From positions 1 through 13,216 of the forward strand of contig JABBBF010000081.1 of assembly GCA_018607545.1 (NCBI GenBank): a stretch of DNA of 13,216 nucleotides. Reading direction: 5' to 3'. This DNA is from SAR92 clade bacterium (GTDB lineage: Bacteria > Pseudomonadota > Gammaproteobacteria > Pseudomonadales > Porticoccaceae). Both the position numbers and the translations under genes were made by a program. Below are positions 1 through 8,218 of this stretch, piece after piece (position 1 is the stretch's first letter; the number at the start of each line of letters is the position of its first letter). The notes beneath the pieces were generated by a model that did not search any database, was not told the DNA's origin, and worked only from the letters and a program-made list of their open reading frames with translations.

Positions 1-775
1 GCGGAACCCTAGATAAAACCTCTTTGGCCTGAGCTTCAGTAGCCCAGCGACAAAATACACTAGCTCCAGTTCCTGTCATCAGAGGCTCAGAGTATGCTCT
101 TAGCCAATCCACCACTTCTGCAACCTGTGGATATAGCTTTTCAACAATAGTCTGGCAGTCATTCCTGTACTGCTCCTCTGAGAGGGCGCGTATTTTGATG
201 GGTGAGGAGTTCCTTGTCAATTGAGGATGTGAAAATATTTTCTCTGTCGACACAGAGCAGTTGGGTGTAACAATCAAATACCAGCTTTCAGGAATCTCCA
301 CCGCCGTCAATTGATCGCCAATTCCCTCGGCAAAGGCGCTGTAACCCTCGACAAAAACGGGCACATCCGCGCCCAGTTGCGCGCCTAATGTCGAGAGTTC
401 CGCTATGGGTAAATCACAGCCCCACAATTTATTTAAGGCCAGCAGCGTGGTTGCTGCATTGCTGCTGCCGCCGCCGAGCCCAGCACCCATGGGCAGCCGC
501 TTGTCGAGATGTATGCTGCAGCCCTGGGAGCAGTTGCTATGCTGTTGAAGTGCCAGCGCCGCGCGAACAATTAAGTTGTCGTTTTCGGCGACCCCTTCAA
601 TCTGCGGTGAGAGACTGATTTGCTCGTTATTGGTTGGCGTAAAAGTAAGCTCGTCACCGCCATCCAGTAACTGGAAGAGTGTTTGAAGATTGTGATAACC
701 ATCGTCACGGCGCCCTGTGATATGTAAAAACAGGTTTAACTTCGGCGGTGCCGGCAGGGTGATTGATGGGGTCAT
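1..775 (-). CDS. ispE: 4-diphosphocytidyl-2-C-methyl-D-erythritol kinase (partial, 3' end cut by window edge)
   Basis: This is the GHMP-family kinase that phosphorylates CDP-ME with ATP in the cytoplasmic MEP pathway to isoprenoids. I translated it by hand from ATG at 775-773; 258 residues are visible, and full-length family members are about 280-290, so only the last few dozen residues are missing. Seen in the sequence: the substrate-binding N-terminus PKLNLFLHI with the expected catalytic Lys12, the glycine-rich ATP loop PMGAGLGGGSSNAA (95-108), GADVPVF with the expected catalytic Asp137, and a GTGASVF motif near the C-terminus. It starts 8 nt after the lolB stop with no strong Shine-Dalgarno sequence, so coupled translation in the lbcA-lolB-ispE operon is likely. 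The C-terminal third uses several AGG/AGA codons, while the earlier part uses none. Identification is secure. Confidence 0.96.
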   Translation of the reverse strand, partial: MTPSITLPAPPKLNLFLHITGRRDDGYHNLQTLFQLLDGGDELTFTPTNNEQISLSPQIEGVAENDNLIVRAALALQQHSNCSQGCSIHLDKRLPMGAGLGGGSSNAATTLLALNKLWGCDLPIAELSTLGAQLGADVPVFVEGYSAFAEGIGDQLTAVEIPESWYLIVTPNCSVSTEKIFSHPQLTRNSSPIKIRALSEEQYRNDCQTIVEKLYPQVAEVVDWLRAYSEPLMTGTGASVFCRWATEAQAKEVLSRVP

Positions 776-783
776 GGCCAAAC

Positions 784-1437
784 TTATTCTTCTTCGAGAA
801 ATTTCCAGCCTGATATTACCAGTTTAAAGGAGTAGCTCCTATCTTCACTGGTACCCGTTGTCTCTGTATTCTGAGCATATTGATTTAGGCTACCAGTTAT
901 TTTGCTTGGCAGGAGTCCGCCATCGGTCTGCCGATAGCGGCTAAATGAAAGTTGCCAACCAGCCTGGTCAAATCCAATGGCCAGCCCACCGGCACCCGTT
1001 GTCAAATCTGTCGCTGCGGGCTGGGTCGGTGAGGGCAGGCCGCGCGCCCACCAGCTAAGCGCATCTACGGGCAGTGGCAGTCCGGTTAGCTGCATAGCCA
1101 GTTGCTGTGGAGACTGGCGATAGACAGTATCTCCATAGAGCATCTCGGCAGTTTCGTCGTCACCATAAATTTTTGCACTGCCGACACCAAAGGGCCCAGA
1201 TAGTGATAGCTGGTAATTATTTTTTTCCTGAGTCCAGTTTAGTGCGGCACTGCCTCCCTGCTGGGGAGCGCGGAAGCCAAGTTTTCCGGACAGATTCCAA
1301 TCTTGCAGCTGGGCTATACGCTGTTGGTGCTGCTGCCAGTCGTTGGAAGATGAAGCTGGTGGCAAAGCTGTCTGCGGCTGCAAGCTACAGGCAGCGCTGA
1401 GGAGAATAATTGCTGCAACAAAGCTTATACGGATCAC
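784..1437 (-). CDS. lolB: Outer-membrane lipoprotein insertion receptor LolB
   Basis: LolB accepts lipoproteins from periplasmic LolA and inserts them in the inner leaflet of the outer membrane. The 217-aa product is close to the usual size (about 205 aa). It has a lipoprotein-type signal ending at Cys17 (LLSAAC). The -3 residue is Ser rather than the usual Leu, so the lipobox is slightly off consensus. The mature part carries the LolB-like stretch WNLSGKLGFRAPQQGG followed by alternating beta-strand sequence (residues about 47-100). The start codon is GTG (1437-1435) and overlaps the TGA stop of the upstream TPR gene as GTGA, a classic coupled junction. Position between an lbcA-like gene and ispE is the same as in Pseudomonas, which supports the call. 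Confidence 0.92.
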   Translation of the reverse strand: MIRISFVAAIILLSAACSLQPQTALPPASSSNDWQQHQQRIAQLQDWNLSGKLGFRAPQQGGSAALNWTQEKNNYQLSLSGPFGVGSAKIYGDDETAEMLYGDTVYRQSPQQLAMQLTGLPLPVDALSWWARGLPSPTQPAATDLTTGAGGLAIGFDQAGWQLSFSRYRQTDGGLLPSKITGSLNQYAQNTETTGTSEDRSYSFKLVISGWKFLEEE

Positions 1438-3299
1438 GGAGTTTGCTCGCCACTGGGTTTATCACTATTAGTTGGCGTAGATTCTATACCAAAAGCTTCG
1501 GCGTCAAGCGGTTCCTCGGAATGTTTTCTGTGGCGCTCGATCGTTTCTTTAATAGTTTTATGCTGTGGAGCCTGTTCAAGCCCTCGCCTCCAGGTCTGCA
1601 TAGCCGCCTGTCGATCGCCAAGGAACCATTGCACCTCGCCCAGATGAGCGGCTATTTCTGGATCCACAATAATCGCCATGGCTTTTTCCAGATAGGGAAG
1701 TGCCTGCTGCGCATCGCCGAGAACAAATAGCACCCAGCCCAGGCTATCGAGAATGGCGGGTTCGCCCGGATTGAGCAGATAGGCGCGCTTAATTAACTTA
1801 TACGCCTCTTCATGGCGATCAGTATGTAAAAGCATCGTGTAACCGAGCGCATTTAAGGCCGCTGAGTTGTCTGCATCCTGAGTCAGCAGTGCTCGCAAAT
1901 CCCGTTCGGCAAGTTGGAAATTATCCTGCAGTTCGGCAACCATAGAGCGCGCATAGAGAAGTTGAGTATCGTTGGGGTGAGCCTGCAGCCCATCGCTAAG
2001 CAAAGTAAAGGCCTCCGCGGGCTGGTCGCTACCGAGCAAAAGATTAGACTCAATCTGAAACAGTGAGGGCGACTGATCCGGTTGTTCGGCGCGCAGTTTC
2101 TGCAGGTAGTTGCGAGCGCTATCCATAGTCCCCAGTTCGGTTAACAGCAGTGCGGTGCGCGATGCGGAAGCCAGGTAATTGCGGCCGTTGCGAACCTGCT
2201 GATAATGCTCTAGGGCGCTAGTTATATCACCTTCGCGATCGGCAATTGTGGCGAGATGATAGTGGGCATCAGACGACAGGGAGGGGTTGCTGGATGCCTG
2301 CAGAAATAGAGCGGTTGCCGGTGCAGTCGCTCCCTGATTTAAATGCAGCAGTCCGAGCAGAAAATTTACCTGTTGGTTATTGGGGTTCTCACTTCTCAGT
2401 ATTTCAAACTGAACAATCGCCTGAGGGCGATCGGTCAGCGTCAAAAAACGGGCGTACTGCAGACGCAGACTTTGATTATCTGGTATTCGTTGCAGGGCCT
2501 CTTCAAGCTGACTGAGAGCTTCAGTCAGCCGGTCTTGCTGATGCAGTGTTTGAACCAAAAACAGCAAGCCGCGCTGATTGTCCGGCGCCAGCGCTAAAAA
2601 CTGCTCTACTGTTTTAACGGCAGTCTCCAAATCACCGCTCTCGCGGTATAAAATTGCCTGGGCCAACTTTACAGCTGCCCGTTTGTCTGGCGCCAGAGCA
2701 AGGTTTCCATAGGCTTTAATTAGTGGTGCTATCAGTGCCTGTTTAGAGCCTTCGCCAATGGCAGTAACCGTTAAAAAGGCCTCAATATCGTCTTTATTGG
2801 TATACAGCCAATAGGCGTGGGGAAGTGCTTTGAGTGGATCTGCTTGCAGTGCATAGGCGAGCAGGGCCGCACGATGAGCCATGGCTTGATCGGGCGTCAC
2901 TTCAAGCCAGAGCAGTGCGGTTTCCAGAAGTGCCACCGTATTGCCCTGATGGCTGGCGATGCGATTGGCCATTTCAATAACTTCTATATCGCGAGTTTCA
3001 TGGGCCTGCTGCAGATACTTTTCCAGAGCGAGCTCAAATTGACCGCGGGTAAGGGCAATATCAGCAACCAGTAGTTGATAGAGTGTCTCTTTAGGAAAGG
3101 CTCTTTCCGCAGGTTCTGCGGGGCTATTTATAATATTGTTTGGTTGATTGTTTAGTGCGCTTACGGCAATTATTTCACCAGCGTTGTTTTTCTCTTGAGT
3201 CACCGTTTCGGAAACAGTCGCACAGGCCGACAACAGCGCTGTGATACCGAGAGTGAAAAATACTCGCTGGGCTGAAATGATAGTCTGGCGCTTTTTCAT
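1434..3299 (-). CDS. lbcA: TPR-repeat outer-membrane lipoprotein, LbcA-like
   Basis: The 621-aa protein begins with a clean lipoprotein signal, ending LLSAC with Cys26 as the acylated residue. Ala follows the Cys, so there is no inner-membrane retention Asp and outer-membrane sorting is expected. A low-complexity linker (about 27-68) leads into tandem TPR helices from about 70 to 580; the clearest units are around 243-275, 310-335, 345-368 and 480-575, the last with ALNALGYTML and PAILDSLGWVLF. The tail (590-621) is polar. Gene order (TPR lipoprotein, lolB, ispE, divergent hemA) matches P. aeruginosa PA4667-4669. From family knowledge, PA4667 is LbcA, the adaptor that helps the periplasmic protease CtpA degrade cell-wall hydrolases. 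That function is inferred here from synteny and architecture only; other TPR lipoprotein roles remain possible, and no ctpA is in the window. Confidence 0.8.
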   Translation of the reverse strand: MKKRQTIISAQRVFFTLGITALLSACATVSETVTQEKNNAGEIIAVSALNNQPNNIINSPAEPAERAFPKETLYQLLVADIALTRGQFELALEKYLQQAHETRDIEVIEMANRIASHQGNTVALLETALLWLEVTPDQAMAHRAALLAYALQADPLKALPHAYWLYTNKDDIEAFLTVTAIGEGSKQALIAPLIKAYGNLALAPDKRAAVKLAQAILYRESGDLETAVKTVEQFLALAPDNQRGLLFLVQTLHQQDRLTEALSQLEEALQRIPDNQSLRLQYARFLTLTDRPQAIVQFEILRSENPNNQQVNFLLGLLHLNQGATAPATALFLQASSNPSLSSDAHYHLATIADREGDITSALEHYQQVRNGRNYLASASRTALLLTELGTMDSARNYLQKLRAEQPDQSPSLFQIESNLLLGSDQPAEAFTLLSDGLQAHPNDTQLLYARSMVAELQDNFQLAERDLRALLTQDADNSAALNALGYTMLLHTDRHEEAYKLIKRAYLLNPGEPAILDSLGWVLFVLGDAQQALPYLEKAMAIIVDPEIAAHLGEVQWFLGDRQAAMQTWRRGLEQAPQHKTIKETIERHRKHSEEPLDAEAFGIESTPTNSDKPSGEQTP

Positions 3300-3371
3300 C
3301 GTATAGTTTCGGGAAATACCTTTAATTTTGGGCGTATTTTATTTGAGATAGCAGTAGCTACGACAGTTTTT

Positions 3372-3401
3372 GTTATAAAAGATTAGCCTGATATAGAACA
3401 A
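3372..3401 (-). promoter_or_regulatory. Candidate promoter for the lbcA-lolB-ispE operon
   Basis: On the minus strand, TTGTTC (3401-3396) and TATAAC (3377-3372) are separated by 18 nt. The -10 matches sigma70 at five of six positions and the -35 at three of six. Transcription would start near 3365, giving a leader of about 65 nt before the ATG at 3299. No strong Shine-Dalgarno sequence precedes that ATG. Prediction by eye only. Confidence 0.35.
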
Positions 3402-3512
3402 ACCCCTTTTTTTATTGTATTTCTAATGATGCTTTCCTGAGTAAGACAAAACTCGTGTAAAATCACACGCCATTGAAAACGCAGCCTGCTAAGCAGGGCT
3501 TCTAAGTGGATT

Positions 3513-3518
3513 TATAAT
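3513..3518 (+). promoter_or_regulatory. Candidate -10 box for hemA
   Basis: A perfect TATAAT lies about 70 nt before the hemA ATG. The best-spaced -35 (TAAGCA, 3490-3495, 17-nt spacer) matches only at three positions. It overlaps the right half of a small imperfect hairpin, CCTGC (3485-3489) pairing with GCAGG (3493-3497). A second possible -10, TAAAAT at 3458-3463, lacks a good -35. hemA may have more than one start site. Confidence 0.35.
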
Positions 3519-3519
3519 A

Positions 3520-3552
3520 ATGAGTATAGACTGCTATCAGAGTTGGTTGTAA
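3520..3552 (+). other. Possible 10-codon upstream ORF in the hemA leader
   Basis: ATG at 3520 opens a short frame, MSIDCYQSWL, ending in TAA at 3550-3552, 37 nt before the hemA ATG. It has no strong Shine-Dalgarno sequence. If the TATAAT at 3513-3518 is the real promoter, transcription begins inside this ORF and it is not translated. It could be read only from a promoter further upstream. It may well be chance. Confidence 0.2.
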
Positions 3553-3589
3553 CTGTTATAAATAGAGGGTGGTAACTAAAAGAGCAGCA

Positions 3590-4846
3590 ATGAGTATTCT
3601 GGCATTCGGCATCAATCACACAACCGCTTCCGTGGATCTCCGCGGACGGGTTGCCTTTGCCCCAGAAATTGTTATCGAATCACTCCAGCAAGCGCTAACT
3701 CATCTGGATGGTGATGAAATTGCGCTGCTCTCAACCTGTAATCGCACCGAGATATATCTCTCTGGTGAAGTCAGTGATGATCAGTTGTTAGCTTGGTTGG
3801 CAGAGCATAAGAATATAGATATTGAACAGTTACAGACCTGTTACTACTGTCATCGCGATCAGCAGGCGGTGCGCCATATTATGCGCGTTGCCAGTGGCCT
3901 CGACTCGCTGGTATTGGGCGAGCCGCAAATTTTTGGTCAGATCAAGTCTGCCTATGCTGTGGGCCGCGAGGCGGGAACAGTTTCAACCTACCTAAACCAG
4001 ATTTTCCAATATGCCTTCGCCGCCGCCAAGCGGGTGCGCTCGCAGACAGCCATAGGTCAAAACCCAGTCTCGGTCGCCTATGCATCAGTAAGCCTAGCAG
4101 AACAGATTTTCGCAGACTTAAAAGATGCTCATGCACTGTTAATTGGTGCGGGCGAGACCATTGAGCTGGTTGCCCGGCACCTGAGCGATAAAAAAATTGG
4201 TGGCATTACCGTGGCCAATCGCACCCTTAACCGCGCCCAGGAATTGGCGGCGGACTTTTCTGCCGACGCGATTTTGTTATCCGATATCCCCGATTATCTG
4301 CCTCAGGCCGATATCGTTATTTCTTCAACTGCCAGCCAGCTGCCCATTTTAGGTAAAGGCGCAGTAGAGTCGGCGCTTAAAAAGCGCAAACACAAGCCGA
4401 TCTTTATGGTAGATATCGCCGTACCGCGTGATATCGAACCCGAGGTCGAGGAACTGGCCGACGTCTACTTATATACAGTGGATGATCTGCAGGAAGTGAT
4501 TCAGGACAACCTCCGCGCCCGCCAGACCGCAGCCGATGTCGCCCAGGAAATTATCGACCAGGAGGCCCAGGACTGGTCTCGTCAGCAGCGTTCGCTGGCG
4601 GTTGTAGATACCATTCGCGCCTTCCGCGACAGTGTTGAAAAAATTCGTGATGAAGAAGTTGATAAGGCGTTGACCGCTTTACAGAAAGGCCATGACTCAG
4701 AGTCGGTTATCGCCACACTGGCCCGCAACCTGACCAATAAGCTGATGCACAAACCCACCACCCGCCTCAAACAGGCCGGCGAAGAGGGCAGTGATGAAAC
4801 CATTCACGCCACCCACGAGCTGTTTGGTTTAGATAAGAAACGTTAG
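3590..4846 (+). CDS. hemA: Glutamyl-tRNA reductase
   Basis: The enzyme reduces glutamyl-tRNA(Glu) with NADPH to glutamate-1-semialdehyde, the first committed step of C5-pathway tetrapyrrole synthesis, in the cytoplasm. The 418-aa product has the typical N-terminus MSILAFGINHTTASV, the nucleophile Cys50 in LLSTCNRTEIY, the substrate-domain stretch SGLDSLVLGEPQIFGQIKSA, and the NADPH loop LIGAGETIELVARHL (184-198). It ends with the helical dimerisation domain. I chose ATG 3590 over the in-frame GTG at 3569 because it gives the family N-terminus and has AGAG about 6 nt upstream. It heads a likely hemA-prfA-prmC operon, as in many gammaproteobacteria, and is divergent from the lbcA operon. The coupling places tetrapyrrole synthesis beside RF1 and its methylase. 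Confidence 0.97.
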   Translation: MSILAFGINHTTASVDLRGRVAFAPEIVIESLQQALTHLDGDEIALLSTCNRTEIYLSGEVSDDQLLAWLAEHKNIDIEQLQTCYYCHRDQQAVRHIMRVASGLDSLVLGEPQIFGQIKSAYAVGREAGTVSTYLNQIFQYAFAAAKRVRSQTAIGQNPVSVAYASVSLAEQIFADLKDAHALLIGAGETIELVARHLSDKKIGGITVANRTLNRAQELAADFSADAILLSDIPDYLPQADIVISSTASQLPILGKGAVESALKKRKHKPIFMVDIAVPRDIEPEVEELADVYLYTVDDLQEVIQDNLRARQTAADVAQEIIDQEAQDWSRQQRSLAVVDTIRAFRDSVEKIRDEEVDKALTALQKGHDSESVIATLARNLTNKLMHKPTTRLKQAGEEGSDETIHATHELFGLDKKR

Positions 4847-4896
4847 CTTGGTTTAAACTGATAGACCTGCACAATCCCATTTAACTATTTTTATCG

Positions 4897-4910
4897 TGGC
4901 CAGCTGGCCA
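4897..4910. repeat. Perfect 14-bp palindrome between hemA and prfA
   Basis: TGGCCAGCTGGCCA is a perfect inverted repeat without a loop, lying 22 nt before the prfA ATG. No T-run follows on either strand, so it does not look like an intrinsic terminator. It could be a protein-binding site or a small RNA hairpin near the prfA ribosome entry site; no function can be assigned. Confidence 0.5.
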
Positions 4911-4932
4911 ATTAACGAGATACGGAAAATCA

Positions 4933-6015
4933 ATGAAAGCATCAATTCTATCCAAACTGGATCACCTCTCTGACCGCTACGAAGAAGTCGGCGCACTGCT
5001 TAGCGATGGTGATATCATCAGTGATCAGAATCGCTTTCGCGATCTCTCAAAAGAGTATGCCGAGCTCGAGCCGGTGGTTAAAAGCTACCAGAGCTACCTC
5101 TCAGTCGTGGAGAATATTGACGAGGCCAAGCTGCTGCTCAAGGATTCCGATCCGGAGATGCGTGAGATGGGTCAGGAAGAGATGCGCAGCGGTGAAGCTC
5201 AGCGGGAAGCGCTGGAGCTTGATTTGCAAAAGCTTTTGTTGCCCAAAGATCCCAATGATTCGAAAAATGTCTTTTTGGAAATTCGCGCCGGAACTGGCGG
5301 CGACGAAGCGGCTATTTTCTCTGGTGATCTATTCCGTATGTACAGCCGCTTTGCTGAAAACCAGCGCTGGAAAGTTGAAGTGATCAGCGAAAGCCAGGGC
5401 GACCATGGCGGCTACAAAGAAATTATCGCGCGTATTGTTGGCCAGGGGGTGTTCTCCAAGCTTAAATTTGAGTCCGGTGCACACCGGGTACAGCGCGTGC
5501 CGGACACTGAATCCCAGGGCCGCATTCACACCTCCGCCTGCACCGTAGCGATCATGGCCGAAGCCGACGAGAAAGATGCTATTGAGATCAATAAGGGGGA
5601 TCTGCGTGTGGATACCTTCCGCGCCTCGGGCTCTGGTGGTCAGCACGTTAACAAAACTGACTCGGCGATTCGTATTACTCACTTGCCCACAGGGTTTGTG
5701 GTGGAATGCCAGGATGAGCGTTCACAGCATAAAAATCGCGCCAAAGCCATGTCGGTACTACAGGCCAGACTGACCGCTGCGCAAGATGAAGCGGTGGCCA
5801 AAGAGCAGTCTGACCAGCGTAAAAGCTTGGTCGGCAGCGGTGATCGCTCCGAGCGTATCCGCACCTATAACTTCCCTCAGGGGCGGGTTACCGACCACCG
5901 TATCAACCTTACTCTCTACAAATTGGCTGAAGTGATGGAAGGCTCTCTCAATGAGATTGTTCAACCACTGGTCAGTGAATTTCAGGCGGAGCAGCTAGCC
6001 AGCCTTGCCGACTAA
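4933..6015 (+). CDS. prfA: Peptide chain release factor 1
   Basis: RF1 recognises UAA and UAG stop codons in the ribosomal A site and triggers peptide release. The length of 360 aa is exactly typical. The GGQ catalytic motif is at 235-237 ([17 protein letters not shown]), with Gln237 as the residue methylated by PrmC. The stop-codon-recognition tripeptide reads PDT (in [19 protein letters not shown]), where E. coli has PAT. It is RF1 rather than RF2 because of this P-x-T motif in place of SPF, the [13 protein letters not shown] context and the absence of the RF2 programmed frameshift. It follows hemA by 86 nt, and its TAA stop overlaps the prmC ATG by one base. Confidence 0.97.
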   Translation: MKASILSKLDHLSDRYEEVGALLSDGDIISDQNRFRDLSKEYAELEPVVKSYQSYLSVVENIDEAKLLLKDSDPEMREMGQEEMRSGEAQREALELDLQKLLLPKDPNDSKNVFLEIRAGTGGDEAAIFSGDLFRMYSRFAENQRWKVEVISESQGDHGGYKEIIARIVGQGVFSKLKFESGAHRVQRVPDTESQGRIHTSACTVAIMAEADEKDAIEINKGDLRVDTFRASGSGGQHVNKTDSAIRITHLPTGFVVECQDERSQHKNRAKAMSVLQARLTAAQDEAVAKEQSDQRKSLVGSGDRSERIRTYNFPQGRVTDHRINLTLYKLAEVMEGSLNEIVQPLVSEFQAEQLASLAD

Positions 6016-6857
6016 TGCGTATCTCCCAGTTACTTCAATCTGCTGTTCAGCGAAACTATCTCAGCGACACAGCAACAGTGGATTGCGAACTGTTGCTCTG
6101 CCATGTACTGAATGTCGATCGCAGCTACCTTAAAACCTGGCCCGATCGCGAGCTAAGCAGTACTGTTGAAGAGCAATTTCAGCAGCTGCTACAGCGGCGT
6201 ATCCAAGGTGAGCCGATTGCTTACCTGATCGGTACTCAGGGTTTTTGGACTCTCGATCTAATGGTTTCGCCAGACACTCTGATTCCCCGCCCGGAAACTG
6301 AATTATTGGTGGAAGTAGCCCTTGAACTGGCGCTTCCCCAACAGGCTAAAGTTCTCGACCTGGGCACCGGCACCGGGGCTATTGCCCTGGCCCTGGCCAG
6401 TGAACGCAGTCAGTGGCAGATCAGTGCCGTGGATCTGATGCCCAAGGCGGTGCAGCTTGCCAGCGCCAATTGTCAGCGCCACCAGTTGGACAATGTAGAG
6501 ATATTCCAGAGTTGTTGGTTTAGAGAGATTCCAGCCCAGCGCTTTGACCTGATTGTCAGCAACCCTCCCTATATAGAAGATGGCGACGAGCATTTAACTC
6601 AGGGCGATGTGCGTTTTGAGCCCACCTCAGCGCTGGTATCAGGGTCTGATGGTTTGGATGACCTGCGTCTGTTGATTGCCGAGAGCGTCGATTATCTGGC
6701 CGACAGAGGTTGGTTGATGGTCGAGCACGGCTATCGGCAGGGTCCTGCCGTCCGCAAATTATTTTGTCAGGCGGGTTTTGCCGCAGTGGAAACTCGGGCT
6801 GATCTCAACGGTCTCGAGCGTATTACCCTCGGCTACTGCGCCTTAGCTGCCAGATAA
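6015..6857 (+). CDS. prmC: Release-factor glutamine N5-methyltransferase
   Basis: PrmC uses S-adenosylmethionine to methylate the GGQ glutamine of RF1 and RF2, which raises termination efficiency. The 280-aa product has an N-terminal helical domain (about 1-90), the SAM-binding motif VLDLGTGTGAIALALASE from residue 113, and the catalytic NPPY at 183-186 in IVSNPPYIEDGD, the same numbering as in E. coli as I recall it. The ATG at 6015 overlaps the prfA stop (TAATG), so translation is coupled to that of its substrate. The 3' end overlaps the convergent MATE gene by 25 nt, so there is no room for a terminator of its own. Also known as hemK. Confidence 0.96.
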   Translation: MRISQLLQSAVQRNYLSDTATVDCELLLCHVLNVDRSYLKTWPDRELSSTVEEQFQQLLQRRIQGEPIAYLIGTQGFWTLDLMVSPDTLIPRPETELLVEVALELALPQQAKVLDLGTGTGAIALALASERSQWQISAVDLMPKAVQLASANCQRHQLDNVEIFQSCWFREIPAQRFDLIVSNPPYIEDGDEHLTQGDVRFEPTSALVSGSDGLDDLRLLIAESVDYLADRGWLMVEHGYRQGPAVRKLFCQAGFAAVETRADLNGLERITLGYCALAAR

Positions 6858-8218
6858 ATTCTATTTCGGGAAACGATATTCCAGCGACTCAACAGGCCAA
6901 TTCCCGCGCACAACGCACCGATGATCATCCCCGCCCAGAATCCGTAAACACCCAGTGGCTCGCCCCAGAAATCGGTTAGCGCCAGCGAATAGGCGATCGG
7001 GAAAGCGATACCCCAGAATGCAGTCACCTGAATCACCAGAGGTAGGCGAACATCCTTATAGCCGCGCAGTGCGCCACTGGCACACATCTGCAGGCAGTCA
7101 ATACAGCCCAGCACCGCAGCGAAAAAGAACAGATTGATAGCAATCGCCTGGACGCTGGGGTCGGCACTAAACGCCATGGCGAAGTCGCTGCGAAAAGCAA
7201 TCTTAATAGCCGCCATTATCAGGGCCAGTATAAATACCAGCTTAAAACCGACAAGGCAGATCTGCCTGGCAAGCTTGGGATTGTTAGAGCCCTCGGCATG
7301 GGCAACCTTAATGGTCAGTGCCTGAGCCATTCCCAGCGGTACCATAAATGCCAGTGAATCAATATTGATGGCAATAGCATGGGCGCCGACAACATTGGCA
7401 CCCAGATGGGCAATCAGCAGGGGGATAATCGCGAAGAAGCACATCTCCGCTGAGATATTCAGGGCGATAGGAATACCGAGCTTGAGAATATTGGCAATGG
7501 CAGTCAAATTGGCGCGGGCAAACTGATGGTAGAGTTTAAGGGCGCGCATGGTGCGTGAACGCTGGGCATAGATTGCCATGCAGATCAGAAGAAATGTCAT
7601 CACAGTTGCCGTAGCCCAGGCCGCGCCTTCACCACCCATAGCAGGGAAGCCAAAGTGGCCAAAGACCAGCGCGTAATCCAATACTATATTGAGCAGAAAT
7701 GCGGCGGCATTAAAAACCAGCACTGGTCGAATATCGCCAACGCCTTCAAAGGTGCTGCGAAAAGCAAAGAATGCCGGGAACATTAAGCCAGTAATAAGAA
7801 ATGGCATAAGGTAGCGGCGTCCAATATCATAAACTTCAGCGGATATATCCAGCTGCCCGAGGATAAAGATTCCGCCGAGGATCGCGCAGTTGACCAGTAG
7901 GCCCATAGGCAGGGCAAGCCACAGTGCCTGCTGAAATTGAAAGCGCACCAGATGGGGCTTTCCCGCGCCCCAGTAATTGCCAATAATCGGACTATTGCCG
8001 ATCATTATGCCGATCACAACCAGGTTGATCATCGCCCACATACTGCCGCCCAGCTGCACTGCCGCCAGTGTATCGGCGCCGACCTGGCCAGCCACATAAA
8101 TATCAGTAACATTCATGCCGATCACCGCAATCTGACCGAGAATCAGCGGTCCGGCGAGACGCCAAAGCAACCGCGCATTATTGATAAATGTAGAGTTGTG
8201 GGTATTTTTAGAAAGCAT
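6833..8218 (-). CDS. MATE-family multidrug efflux transporter (NorM/MdtK-like)
   Basis: This inner-membrane antiporter belongs to the MATE family, which exports drugs or metabolites in exchange for Na+ or H+. The 461-aa protein is of family size, with about twelve hydrophobic helices in two halves. The N-terminus NNARLLWRLAGPLILGQIAVIG and the following VTDIYVAGQVGADTLAAVQLGG are typical of the NorM branch. I chose ATG 8218; an in-frame TTG at 8269 would add 17 polar residues. Neither start has an obvious Shine-Dalgarno sequence. It is transcribed alone and convergent with prmC, overlapping it by 25 nt. In Pseudomonas other genes follow prmC, so this is a lineage-specific neighbour. The substrate cannot be predicted. 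Confidence 0.9.
   Translation of the reverse strand: MLSKNTHNSTFINNARLLWRLAGPLILGQIAVIGMNVTDIYVAGQVGADTLAAVQLGGSMWAMINLVVIGIMIGNSPIIGNYWGAGKPHLVRFQFQQALWLALPMGLLVNCAILGGIFILGQLDISAEVYDIGRRYLMPFLITGLMFPAFFAFRSTFEGVGDIRPVLVFNAAAFLLNIVLDYALVFGHFGFPAMGGEGAAWATATVMTFLLICMAIYAQRSRTMRALKLYHQFARANLTAIANILKLGIPIALNISAEMCFFAIIPLLIAHLGANVVGAHAIAINIDSLAFMVPLGMAQALTIKVAHAEGSNNPKLARQICLVGFKLVFILALIMAAIKIAFRSDFAMAFSADPSVQAIAINLFFFAAVLGCIDCLQMCASGALRGYKDVRLPLVIQVTAFWGIAFPIAYSLALTDFWGEPLGVYGFWAGMIIGALCAGIGLLSRWNIVSRNRIYLAAKAQ

Noticed and set aside
388..618. A 76-codon plus-strand open frame rich in Cys and Arg
   Set aside because: It lies antisense within ispE, whose minus-strand frame is unambiguous; no ribosome-binding site or recognisable domain.
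3569..3589. GTG at 3569 as the hemA start
   Set aside because: It adds seven residues not seen in the family; ATG 3590 gives the conserved glutamyl-tRNA reductase N-terminus and places the nucleophile at Cys50.
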